Shown here one piece after another: positions 44,096 to 51,902 of a DNA stretch of 64,000 nt (its first letter is position 1; each line of letters opens with the position of its first letter). Under the pieces are notes generated by a model, which made no database searches, was not told the DNA's origin, and worked only from the letters and a program-made list of their open reading frames with translations. The DNA is taken from contig CALEZI010000002.1 in NCBI GenBank assembly GCA_937928755.1, positions 1 to 64,000 of the forward strand, written 5' to 3'. The DNA is from an uncultured Rhodanobacteraceae bacterium. Its GTDB lineage: Bacteria > Pseudomonadota > Gammaproteobacteria > Xanthomonadales > SZUA-5. The position numbers and the translations under genes are program-made.

Positions 44096-45285
44096 GCAAG
44101 AGAGCGAACGCGGCCGCACTGGACCCCGAAGCCGTCAAGCGTGAGTTTCTGGAGAAGGCAAAGCGAGGGTTAAAGCTCGACGAGATAGAACCGCCCGCAC
44201 CGGCCGGTGCCGCTACGCTGGTTCCGCAGAAGCCGGCCGCGTCGCTGGACCTGATCAGAGCATCGGACGTGAAGACTGTTGCGGTGTCGTGGCTTTGGCC
44301 TGGCTGGCTGGCGCGCGGCAAATTTCACTTGTTGGCCGGAGCACCAGGAACCGGAAAGACCACGATTGCACTGGCGTTCGCCGCCAGTGTCAGCGCGCGG
44401 GCGCCGTGGCCTTCGGGCTTCCGCTCCAAGGCAGCCGGGAACGTGCTGTTCTGGTCAGGCGAGGATGACATCGCGGATACGCTCGCGCCTCGCCTGCTGG
44501 CCGCTGGCGCTGACCTCGAACGCATCCACTTCATCGGCGACCGCCGCAGCGCTGACGGCGCGCTGCGGCCGTTCGATCTGGCCACCGATGTTCCGTTGCT
44601 CGCCGAGCGCGCGCGAGGCATTCGCGGGGGTTTCTCGCTGATCGTCGTCGACCCGGTTGTGACCGCGGTTATGGGCGACTCCCACAAGAACACCGACGTT
44701 CGCCGCGGCCTGCAACCCTTGGTAGACCTCGCCACGAAGAACAACGCCGCCGTGATCGGTGTCAGCCACTTGTCGAAGGGAACCGTTGGCCGCGATCCGT
44801 TGGAGCGCGTAACCGGAAGCATCGCCTACGGCGCGCTGGCGCGCGTCGTCATGGTCGCGGCCAAGCGCAGCAAAGGCGAGCACGGCGCCGAACGCCTGTT
44901 GACCCGAGTCAAGAGCAACATAGGCCCGGACGGTGGCGGCTTTGGCTACGCACTGGAACAAGCCGACGACGGCAACGCGGCATCGCTGGTGCGCTGGGGC
45001 GCCAGCCTGGAAGGCTCCGCCCGAGACTTGCTCGGCGAGTACGAAGAAGACCCGGAAGACCAGGACAGCGAAGCGGACGGCGTAGGTGTCTGGCTGGCTG
45101 AACTCCTGGCCGATGGTGAAGTGGTTGTGCGCGACGTGAAGCAATCCGCCGAGGCTGCCGGGCACGCATGGCGAACGGTGCAACGGAAGTCACGGGCGAT
45201 GAAGATCGACACCCGGCGTGAAGGCTTCGGACCGTCAGCCCGCTACTTCTGGTCGCTGCCCAAGGGGGCATCTTGCACCGCATAA
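44092..45285 (+). CDS. repA: RepA-type RecA-fold replicative helicase
   Basis: A 397-residue AAA/RecA-like ATPase. Walker A is GAPGTGKTT (near residue 84), Walker B is SLIVVDPVV (near 185), and the GVSHLSKGTVGRDPLERVTG segment with Arg is typical of hexameric RepA (RSF1010) and phage DnaB-like helicases of this type. A C-terminal 70-residue winged-helix-like tail (AEAAGHAWRTVQRKSRAMKI) follows. It would unwind DNA at the element origin. It is coupled to the Toprim-like gene, and the iteron-rich inverted repeat begins 5 bp after its stop. Confidence 0.85.
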   Translation: MSKRANAAALDPEAVKREFLEKAKRGLKLDEIEPPAPAGAATLVPQKPAASLDLIRASDVKTVAVSWLWPGWLARGKFHLLAGAPGTGKTTIALAFAASVSARAPWPSGFRSKAAGNVLFWSGEDDIADTLAPRLLAAGADLERIHFIGDRRSADGALRPFDLATDVPLLAERARGIRGGFSLIVVDPVVTAVMGDSHKNTDVRRGLQPLVDLATKNNAAVIGVSHLSKGTVGRDPLERVTGSIAYGALARVVMVAAKRSKGEHGAERLLTRVKSNIGPDGGGFGYALEQADDGNAASLVRWGASLEGSARDLLGEYEEDPEDQDSEADGVGVWLAELLADGEVVVRDVKQSAEAAGHAWRTVQRKSRAMKIDTRREGFGPSARYFWSLPKGASCTA

Positions 45286-45430
45286 ACATGCACAGCGTGC
45301 ATTTCCATGCACCACCGATTCACCCCATGCGCGCCACTTTTCCCCATGCGCGCCATGCGCGCCACACTCTGAAGGTTGGCGCGCATGGCGCGCATGGAGG
45401 AATCGCCGACAGCGAGCGCCACCAACGCGC
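45286..45430. other. Iteron-like inverted repeat, candidate replication origin
   Basis: The arms 45344-45364 and 45377-45397 are perfect 21-base complements with a 12-base loop. Each arm holds two copies of CATGCGCGCCA, and a fifth copy lies at 45326-45336. A smaller palindrome ATGCACAGCGTGCAT sits at about 45291-45305. Such iterons directly after a RepA gene are typical of plasmid-like origins. Confidence 0.55.
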
Positions 45431-45475
45431 GCGCCGGTGAATGAATATGCTCTGCTGCCGGAATCGAAAAGGCGG

Positions 45476-45802
45476 CTAGTTGACCGGCTCAAAGCTCGGA
45501 AAGTCGCCCGGCTCTTCCTCCACGTCCTCGTCGTCATCGGCGGGCCGCGGATAGTGCGCCTGGAGGTCCTCCGGTAGCCGGTGCGCCCAGCCCAAGATAG
45601 CCGCCATGTCGGTCAAGCTCTTGGTCGGCTCCGGCCCGAGGTTCCACGACCAGGGCGACGGATGAGCGCTCACGGTTCCCCAAGTGGCCATGTCCAGAAT
45701 GCGCGCAGCGGCAGGGCCGAACACGGCGCCCGTGGTCACGTCCCAATCGAACACCAAAGGCTTTTCGTGCCAGACCGTTGGCGGCAATTCGTAGTGCTTC
45801 AT
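45476..45802 (-). CDS. Island 2 protein of unknown function, 108 residues
   Basis: The protein starts MKHYELPPTVWHEKPLVFDW at ATG 45802; an upstream in-frame start adds 19 residues of lower quality. It has a Trp-rich centre (MATWGTVSAHPSPWSWNLGP) and a strongly acidic C-terminus (PADDDEDVEEEPGDF). It is on the opposite strand to the rest of the element and converges with repA across the iteron region. No family is recognised; acidic small proteins in mobile elements are sometimes DNA mimics, but this is only a thought. Confidence 0.55.
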   Translation of the reverse strand: MKHYELPPTVWHEKPLVFDWDVTTGAVFGPAAARILDMATWGTVSAHPSPWSWNLGPEPTKSLTDMAAILGWAHRLPEDLQAHYPRPADDDEDVEEEPGDFPSFEPVN

Positions 45803-46188
45803 GGTCACGGAAGGCCGGCCGTTGTTGGCTGTTGTTGGACGAATCGCCAAAGTGTTCACCCGCTACCGCCCGCTGGCAAGTGTTCCTGGCGTCGAACCGG
45901 CCGAAGGCCACCCGTAGCGCACTGTCGCCGGATATCGACCCGAACCGAAGCGAGACTATCCGGAACAATTCGAGATCAGCGCCGGCAGCGAACGCGCGCC
46001 CGCACCGGTCGCGGCCTGCATCGCCGCTCGTCGGAAAGTCTGCCGACCGCGCGGGACTCAAAACGTCCGCATCGGTATGCAGACAACCGACAGCAACGCG
46101 GCAATCGTGGGGGAACAATTGGGGGCACGTCTGATTTTTAGCTTCTGGCAATCCATACAGAACAACAACATAGGCAATTCTTACGGTG

Positions 46189-46204
46189 CCCACCTTCGGC
46201 ACCA
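46189..46204 (+). other. attR of island 2
   Basis: CCCACCTTCGGCACCA is identical to the 3' end of tRNA-Leu at 40069-40084. Beyond it the sequence returns to presumed host DNA with a terminator 35 bp on. Confidence 0.88.
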
Positions 46205-46238
46205 TCAGTTGAATCAACAACTTGGCGACACATTCAGG

Positions 46239-46262
46239 ACCGGGCCCAGTGCCCGGTTTTTT
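46239..46262 (+). terminator. Rho-independent terminator, probably the original tRNA-Leu terminator
   Basis: ACCGGGC / GCCCGGT form a 7-bp stem with a 5-base loop followed by TTTTTT. It lies 35 bp after attR, the distance expected for the tRNA terminator before island 2 inserted. From here to 46588 no gene or clear element is seen. Confidence 0.75.
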
Positions 46263-46588
46263 GTTTCAGGGACGCCGGGGATACCGTGGGGTAGCGGACG
46301 CCAGCAACATGCCCGGCACCGCGCCGGTCTCGGCGGGTCTCCGGTGGTGGTCGGACAGGCGCGGATCGTTGCGCGGTAGAACCGATCAGGTCACGCGAAA
46401 AGGCAAGGAATCAGAGCAAGCTGACCGGCGATGAACTCAGCGCCAGCCAAGGGCCTTCCCTCGGCGTCCGTCCCTGGTCAATCTGCAACGAGCAGTGTTG
46501 GTCCGTTTGAGCAGCAACACTGGCGTTTGCTTGCGCTTCCTGCGGCTTGATGCGCGAACGAGCCACCGGCAGGGGGCGAACGCGGTTG

Positions 46589-48103
46589 TCACTGCTCGAA
46601 GCCGTCGGCAAATACTGGCGTATTGCCGAGCAATCCGTCTGCCAGCGCGTTGAGATAACACTCGAGGTTGGTGTAGCCGGCGATGCCGGTGTAGGCGATC
46701 GACAGCGCGCTGCCGTTGGCATCGAAGACGGCGGGACTCAGGCCATAGGCGGCGTTGGCCAGTTCGAAGCTGTCGGGCATCCCGTCACCGTCGCTGTCGA
46801 GCGGCGGCATGGGCGGGTTGGCCGGATCGAAATCGAGATCGAAGGTGTCGTTGGCCAGCGGTGTGCCGTAATCGGCGGCCGGGATCGATCCGCTGAGGGT
46901 CGAATCGCGCCAGCGGCGGTCGAGCGGATCGGCTGGCTGGGCGCCGACGCGGGGCGGCAATACGCTGGCCAACTCGGCGCCAGCGAGGTAAGCGACTGCG
47001 GGAAACGGGTGGCGCAGCGGCAAGCGCGTGGCGTTGCCGGGCGCGCTGTTCGGCGCGCTGCCGGCAAAGTCGTTGCAGCAATAGAACAACTGGTAGTCGG
47101 CAAATCCGGGATAGATCGACAGGCTGTTGTCGCTGACATGCAGTTGGTTGCTGGCGACGTCGATCAGGTCGAACAGGAACATGCCGTAAGGGTAATCGGC
47201 GCGCGTCAGGAAGCGGTTGCCGACCGCGTTGAGGCGCACGCGATAAGGTCCGGCGGCGGCGTTCTGGTCGACATCGCGGTTGTACCAGACCAGGAAGCCA
47301 GGGTCGGCGTAGAGGTTGTTGGCCAGTTCCAGGTGCAGCGGGGTGTCCTGGCAGCTTTCGATCAGCCCCGGTTGTCCGTCGAAGTTGCTGGCCTCGCAAC
47401 TGATTTCCGGGGTGCGCCCACCGACCCGGTACCAGAGGTTCTTGATCAGCGCGATGCGGTCCTGCGGGTGCTGCGGATGCGAGTAGTTGAGCAGCACGCC
47501 ACCGCGGTCGGCGTGCTCGCCGACGGTTTCGCCAAGCGTGGAGTACTGCAACGTGATGTCCGAGGCCCAACTGATCTGCACTGCTTCGTCGGTGGCGTGC
47601 GCCAGCGACACATGATCGAAGATCGCGCGCTGGATGCCGTCCAGACGCAAGGCGTCGTCGAGGCGCTCGCCGCCGGCGGGCAGCGGCAGGTTCCAACCGG
47701 GGCGCGAACGCAAGTGGCGCACGATCAGGTTGTCGCAATCGTTTTGCTCGTAGTGGCCGTCGCAGACGAAACCGCGCACGGTCACGCCGCCTGGCGAGGT
47801 CTGGCCGGCGATCGTGACATCGCCATGCACGACGTTGGCGATGCCGTGGATCACGCCGCTGACCTTGAACAGCAGCGTGCGCGGGCCGCTCTGGCGCAAT
47901 GCCCAGTTGAGCGAACCGGGAATCACGCCGGCCGGATCCGGATCCAGCGTGGTCACATACAGCACTGCGCCGCCGCGACCGCCGCTGGCAACGGCGCCAA
48001 AGCCCTCGGCGCCGGGGAAAGCCGGGATGCCCTGGGCCAGGGTCGTCGGGCCAGCAAGGGCAGCCAGCAATCCGGGCAGCAATGTTCCGAGACGCAAGTT
48101 CAT
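46589..48103 (-). CDS. Secreted pectate-lyase-like polysaccharide lyase
   Basis: A 504-residue exported protein: signal peptide (MNLRLGTLLPGLLAALAGPT, then TLAQG) followed by the parallel beta-helix of family PL1-type proteins, opening PAFPGAEGFGAVASGGRGGA and VTIAGQTSPGGVTVRGF. A DNLIVRHLRSRPGW turn and DHVSLAHATDEAVQISW (metal-site Asp/Glu) fit the pectate lyase fold. Near the C-terminus is a calcium-loop-like DSDGDGMPDSFE and a final VFADGFEQ. It starts 7 bp after the second propeller-kinase gene, so the three genes form an operon. Substrate is probably pectate or a related uronan. Confidence 0.8.
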   Translation of the reverse strand: MNLRLGTLLPGLLAALAGPTTLAQGIPAFPGAEGFGAVASGGRGGAVLYVTTLDPDPAGVIPGSLNWALRQSGPRTLLFKVSGVIHGIANVVHGDVTIAGQTSPGGVTVRGFVCDGHYEQNDCDNLIVRHLRSRPGWNLPLPAGGERLDDALRLDGIQRAIFDHVSLAHATDEAVQISWASDITLQYSTLGETVGEHADRGGVLLNYSHPQHPQDRIALIKNLWYRVGGRTPEISCEASNFDGQPGLIESCQDTPLHLELANNLYADPGFLVWYNRDVDQNAAAGPYRVRLNAVGNRFLTRADYPYGMFLFDLIDVASNQLHVSDNSLSIYPGFADYQLFYCCNDFAGSAPNSAPGNATRLPLRHPFPAVAYLAGAELASVLPPRVGAQPADPLDRRWRDSTLSGSIPAADYGTPLANDTFDLDFDPANPPMPPLDSDGDGMPDSFELANAAYGLSPAVFDANGSALSIAYTGIAGYTNLECYLNALADGLLGNTPVFADGFEQ

Positions 48104-48110
48104 CGCTGGG

Positions 48111-51100
48111 TCACTGCAGCACCCGCCGCGGCAACTGAATCTGGAACTCCACGCCCTTTCCGGGTTCGCTGATGCAGTCCAGCGAACCGTGCAGCAACTG
48201 AGTCACCAGGTTGTAGACCACGTGCAGACCGAGGCCGCTGCCGCCCTGGCCGCGCTTGGTGGTGAAGAATGGATCGAACACGCGCTGGCGCACGTCCTCG
48301 CGCATGCCGACGCCATTGTCGCGATACAGCAGCAACCATTCCTCGTCGTAGCCCTCGCACTCGATGCGGATCTCGCCATTCTCGACGCCGTCGAACGCGT
48401 GGATCAGCGAGTTCATCACCAGGTTGACGACGATCTGCGAGATTGCGCCCGGATAGGTCAGCAGCCGCAGATCCTCCGGGCATTTGACGCTGATCTTGTG
48501 GCTGGTCTTCTTGAGTGCCGGGCCAAGCGAGACGAGGATCTCTTCCAGGTAGATCTTGAGGTCGATCTCGCGCGCCTGTTCGCTGGACTGATCCACGGCG
48601 ACCTGTTTGAAGCTCTTGATCAGTTGTCCGGCGCGCCGCAGGTTCGCGAGGATCAGTCGCGCGCTGTCGAGCGCGTCGGACTGGTAACCCTCCAGAGCGG
48701 CGCGTGTCATCTGGCCCTGATCGACCAGCTTGATCAGCTTGCGTGTCTCGTCTTCCAGATGCGAGGCCGCGGTGACGCCGATGCCGAGCGGCGTATTGAT
48801 CTCGTGCGCGATACCCGCGACCAGACCGCCGAGCGCCGCCATCTTCTCCGATTCGACCAGTTGTTTCTGGGTCAGCTTGAGCTCGTCCAGCGTGAATTGC
48901 AGTTCGCGATTGGATAGCCGGAGCGCGCGCGTGCGCTCCTCGACACGGTGCTCAAGTTCATCGTTCAGATTGCGCAGCGCTTCCGCCGCCGCGGCGCTGG
49001 CGCTGACATCGCGACTGGTGCCGACCATGCGCAAGGCACGGCCACCGGCTTCGCGCTCGACGGCAAACCCGCGCGACAGCACCCAGACCCAGCCGCCATC
49101 CAGCGTGCGCATGCGGAAGGTGTTTTCGTAGAACTCCGACTGTCCCTGGATGTGCCGCGTCAACTCGGCCATGACCGTGGGTCGGTCGTCGACGTGCACC
49201 TGTTCGAGAAAGTGCTCGCGGCTGGTGAACTGTACCTGCGCCGACGCACTGATGATCGGCAGGATGTTCTCGCGTTGCATCTTGCCGGTGGTGAGGTCGA
49301 GGTCCCAGAGTTCGTCGCGGCTGCCCCACAGTGCCAGTTTCAGGCGTTCCTCGCTGCGGCGGATGGCCTCGGCGGCGCGGCGTTCGCGCTCCCAGCGCCG
49401 ACGCGCGCCGACGCCCACGGCGGTTGCCGCCAGGATCAACGCCAGTGCATACGCCAACAGGGCCGCCGGCGAGCGCCAGGGTTCGGGCGCCACGCTCAGA
49501 CGCAGGCTCGATTCCGGCCCATAGTCGCCACCCTCGCCGTCGCGCGCACGCACGCGCAGGGTGTATTCGCCCGCGGCCAGATTGGTGTAAGCGGCGGTTC
49601 GCGACAGCGTGCGACCCTCGATCCAGTCGCGATCGAAACCATCCAGACGATAGCTGTAACGCAGTCCGTCCGGATTGGCGAAATCCAGCGCCGAATAGTC
49701 GATCGCCACGCTGGAAATACCCGACGGCAGGTTCAGCTGGTCCAGCGAATGAATCGCACGCGGCGGCCCGATCCGGCCCTTGGCGGCGGCTTGCAGACCG
49801 GGGTCCGCGTTGTCGATGCGCAGATCGGTGAACACCACGCGCGGAATCCGTCCACGCCTGGGCAGGCGCTCCGGGTGGAACGCCAGCACGCCGCGCAGAC
49901 CGCCGAGGTAGATTGCGCCATCGTTGCCGCGCGCCATGCTGCCCACGAAATAACCGGATTTGTCCATGCCGTCGCTGGCGCTGAAGCTCTGCACCTCCGC
50001 GGTGGTCGGGTCATAAGAGTCGACGCCGACCGTGGTGCCGATCCACAATCGGCCGCTGGCGTCCTCGATCAGCGTGCCGATGGCTTCCGCGCCGAGGCCC
50101 TCGCGTTTGCCGATGGCGGCGAAGGTGAGCTTGCCGTCGGCGCCGCGCGTCACTCGATTCAGTCCACCCCCCTGGGTTCCGATCCAGAGCACGCCATCGC
50201 GGCCCTCGACGATGGTGGTCACCGAGTTGTGGCTGATCGAGGTGAGGTCGCCGGGACGTTCACGAAAGTGGGTAAATTGTCCGGTAGCCCGATCGAACAA
50301 AGCCAGGCCGGCACCCCAGGTACCGACCCAGAAACTGCCGTCCGCAGTCTCCGCAAAGGCGTAGACGCTGCCTGCCTGCAAACCGGTCGGGCTGGCAAGG
50401 TCGCGCGAGTAAACCCGGAAACCCGACTCGTCGCTGATCCATCGCGCCAGACCGGCGCTCTCGAAACCAATCCAGAGGCTGCCCGAGCGATCGATGTACA
50501 GCGCCTGGATAACATTGTCCGGCAGGCTGCCGGGGCGTTGATCCTCGCGCCGGAAGTGATCGAAGCCGCTGCCATCGGCGCGCATCCGCGCCAGCCCGGC
50601 ACCCTGCGTGCCGATCCAGAGCTGTCCATCCGGCGTGCGCGCGATGCCCTGGACCACGTTTCCACTCAACGAGGCAGGGTCATTCGGATCGTGCACCCAG
50701 CGCTGCAATACCCCTTGTTCGAGGTCGTAGTGGACCAGTCCACCGCCCTCCATGACCCCCATCCACAGGCTGCCATCGGCGTCCATCCACAACGCGCGCA
50801 CCGGACTGGCCGGCAGACTGGTGCGGTCGCGGCCGTGGTTGCGGATCAGGCGTACGGCCTGGGTGGCCGGGTTGTGGATGCTGAAGCCGCCGGTCCAGGT
50901 GCCGATCCAGATCAGGCCATCACGGTCTTCGAAAAAGGATGCAATTCGATTTCCGGCCGGGCTGCCGGCATCACCCGCATCGTAACGCCAGGTCAGAAAT
51001 GAATCGCCGGCTTCCTGATAGGTCGCCACGCCGTTCATGGTGCCGACCCAGACCTGCCCGGCTCGGGTGACCAGCAGCGCGCGCACCTGATCGTCCGGCA

Positions 51101-51902
51101 GCACGCCGTCGCCGCCGGCGCCATTGCGGTAACGCGCACGCACTTCGCCGCTGGCGCTGACCCGGATCAGCCCGCTGCGTGTGGTTCCCGCCCACACATC
51201 GCCGGCTGCGTCGACGGCGACCGCCTGCAGGTCGCCGAGGTCGGCGTCGTCCGGCGCGATCTGCCGCCAACTGCCGTCTGCGCTCCTGTGGCGCCACAGA
51301 CCGCGACTGCCGCCGAGCCAGATGTCGCCGTTGCTCGCCTGCACCATGCTGCGAATGATGCCGAGCTCGACGCCGGGTTCGATGGTCTCGAAGTGTTCCG
51401 CGCCGGCGGCCAGTTGCTGCAGCGCACCGCCGCTGGTCGCCACCCAGAGCTTGCCATTGCCGAGTCGAATCAGGGCGAATACGCCATCGGCGGCCAGGCT
51501 GCGGGAGTCGGTGTCGCGATGGCGAAAGGCGACGATCTCGTCGGTGGCCGGATCCAACCGGTTGAGGCCGCCGGCCATGGTGCCCACCCAGAGGGTTCCC
51601 TGGTCGCCGCGGGCAAGCGCGGTGATGTGGTTGTCGCCAAGGCTGGATGGATCGCGACGATCGCGCTGGTAGACGCGGAAGTTGTAGCCGTCGAAGCGGT
51701 TCAGGCCATCCTGGGTGCCGATCCACATGAAGCCCTGCTCGTCCTGCATCAGGGCGCGCGCAGTGACCTGCGAAAGACCGCTGGAAATGCCGAAATTGCG
51801 AAAACGCACCGCGTCGACCGTGGCGACCTCGGCAGCGGCCGGCAACATGCCGCCGCCACACAAGAGCAGGCCGAACAGCCAGAACCATGGGCGCGCGATC
51901 AT
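48111..51902 (-). CDS. Reg_prop/Y_Y_Y sensor histidine kinase (second of tandem pair)
   Basis: A 1263-residue membrane-bound kinase. A signal anchor (WFWLFGLLLCGGGMLPAAA) is followed by two seven-blade propellers built of repeats such as GFMWIGTQDGLNRFDG and GTLWVGTMAGGLNRLD (about 30-720), a Y_Y_Y domain near 730-800 (LRYSYRLDGFDRDWIEGRTL), one membrane helix, one PAS-like domain, a coiled coil, a HisKA with GIAHEINTPLGIG, and a HATPase with DNGVGM and GSGLGLHVVYNL. The periplasmic part probably senses a polysaccharide product. No receiver or DNA-binding domain follows, unlike Bacteroidetes hybrid regulators. It overlaps its tandem partner by ATGA. Confidence 0.9.
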   Translation of the reverse strand: MIARPWFWLFGLLLCGGGMLPAAAEVATVDAVRFRNFGISSGLSQVTARALMQDEQGFMWIGTQDGLNRFDGYNFRVYQRDRRDPSSLGDNHITALARGDQGTLWVGTMAGGLNRLDPATDEIVAFRHRDTDSRSLAADGVFALIRLGNGKLWVATSGGALQQLAAGAEHFETIEPGVELGIIRSMVQASNGDIWLGGSRGLWRHRSADGSWRQIAPDDADLGDLQAVAVDAAGDVWAGTTRSGLIRVSASGEVRARYRNGAGGDGVLPDDQVRALLVTRAGQVWVGTMNGVATYQEAGDSFLTWRYDAGDAGSPAGNRIASFFEDRDGLIWIGTWTGGFSIHNPATQAVRLIRNHGRDRTSLPASPVRALWMDADGSLWMGVMEGGGLVHYDLEQGVLQRWVHDPNDPASLSGNVVQGIARTPDGQLWIGTQGAGLARMRADGSGFDHFRREDQRPGSLPDNVIQALYIDRSGSLWIGFESAGLARWISDESGFRVYSRDLASPTGLQAGSVYAFAETADGSFWVGTWGAGLALFDRATGQFTHFRERPGDLTSISHNSVTTIVEGRDGVLWIGTQGGGLNRVTRGADGKLTFAAIGKREGLGAEAIGTLIEDASGRLWIGTTVGVDSYDPTTAEVQSFSASDGMDKSGYFVGSMARGNDGAIYLGGLRGVLAFHPERLPRRGRIPRVVFTDLRIDNADPGLQAAAKGRIGPPRAIHSLDQLNLPSGISSVAIDYSALDFANPDGLRYSYRLDGFDRDWIEGRTLSRTAAYTNLAAGEYTLRVRARDGEGGDYGPESSLRLSVAPEPWRSPAALLAYALALILAATAVGVGARRRWERERRAAEAIRRSEERLKLALWGSRDELWDLDLTTGKMQRENILPIISASAQVQFTSREHFLEQVHVDDRPTVMAELTRHIQGQSEFYENTFRMRTLDGGWVWVLSRGFAVEREAGGRALRMVGTSRDVSASAAAAEALRNLNDELEHRVEERTRALRLSNRELQFTLDELKLTQKQLVESEKMAALGGLVAGIAHEINTPLGIGVTAASHLEDETRKLIKLVDQGQMTRAALEGYQSDALDSARLILANLRRAGQLIKSFKQVAVDQSSEQAREIDLKIYLEEILVSLGPALKKTSHKISVKCPEDLRLLTYPGAISQIVVNLVMNSLIHAFDGVENGEIRIECEGYDEEWLLLYRDNGVGMREDVRQRVFDPFFTTKRGQGGSGLGLHVVYNLVTQLLHGSLDCISEPGKGVEFQIQLPRRVLQ

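Larger units (their letters stand above)
40085..46204. mobile_element. Island 2: small integrative element with RepA-type helicase
   Basis: About 6.1 kb between 16-bp att repeats, beginning with a P4-type integrase. AACAATCGGGGGCACG (40203-40218) recurs with one change at 46114-46129, in the same orientation near the other end, a likely pair of integrase arm sites. The gene order int, unknown, AlpA-like, two unknown, Toprim-like, RepA-like helicase, iteron region resembles satellite/plasmid-like integrative elements rather than a full phage. No packaging, capsid or conjugation genes are present. Confidence 0.85.
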
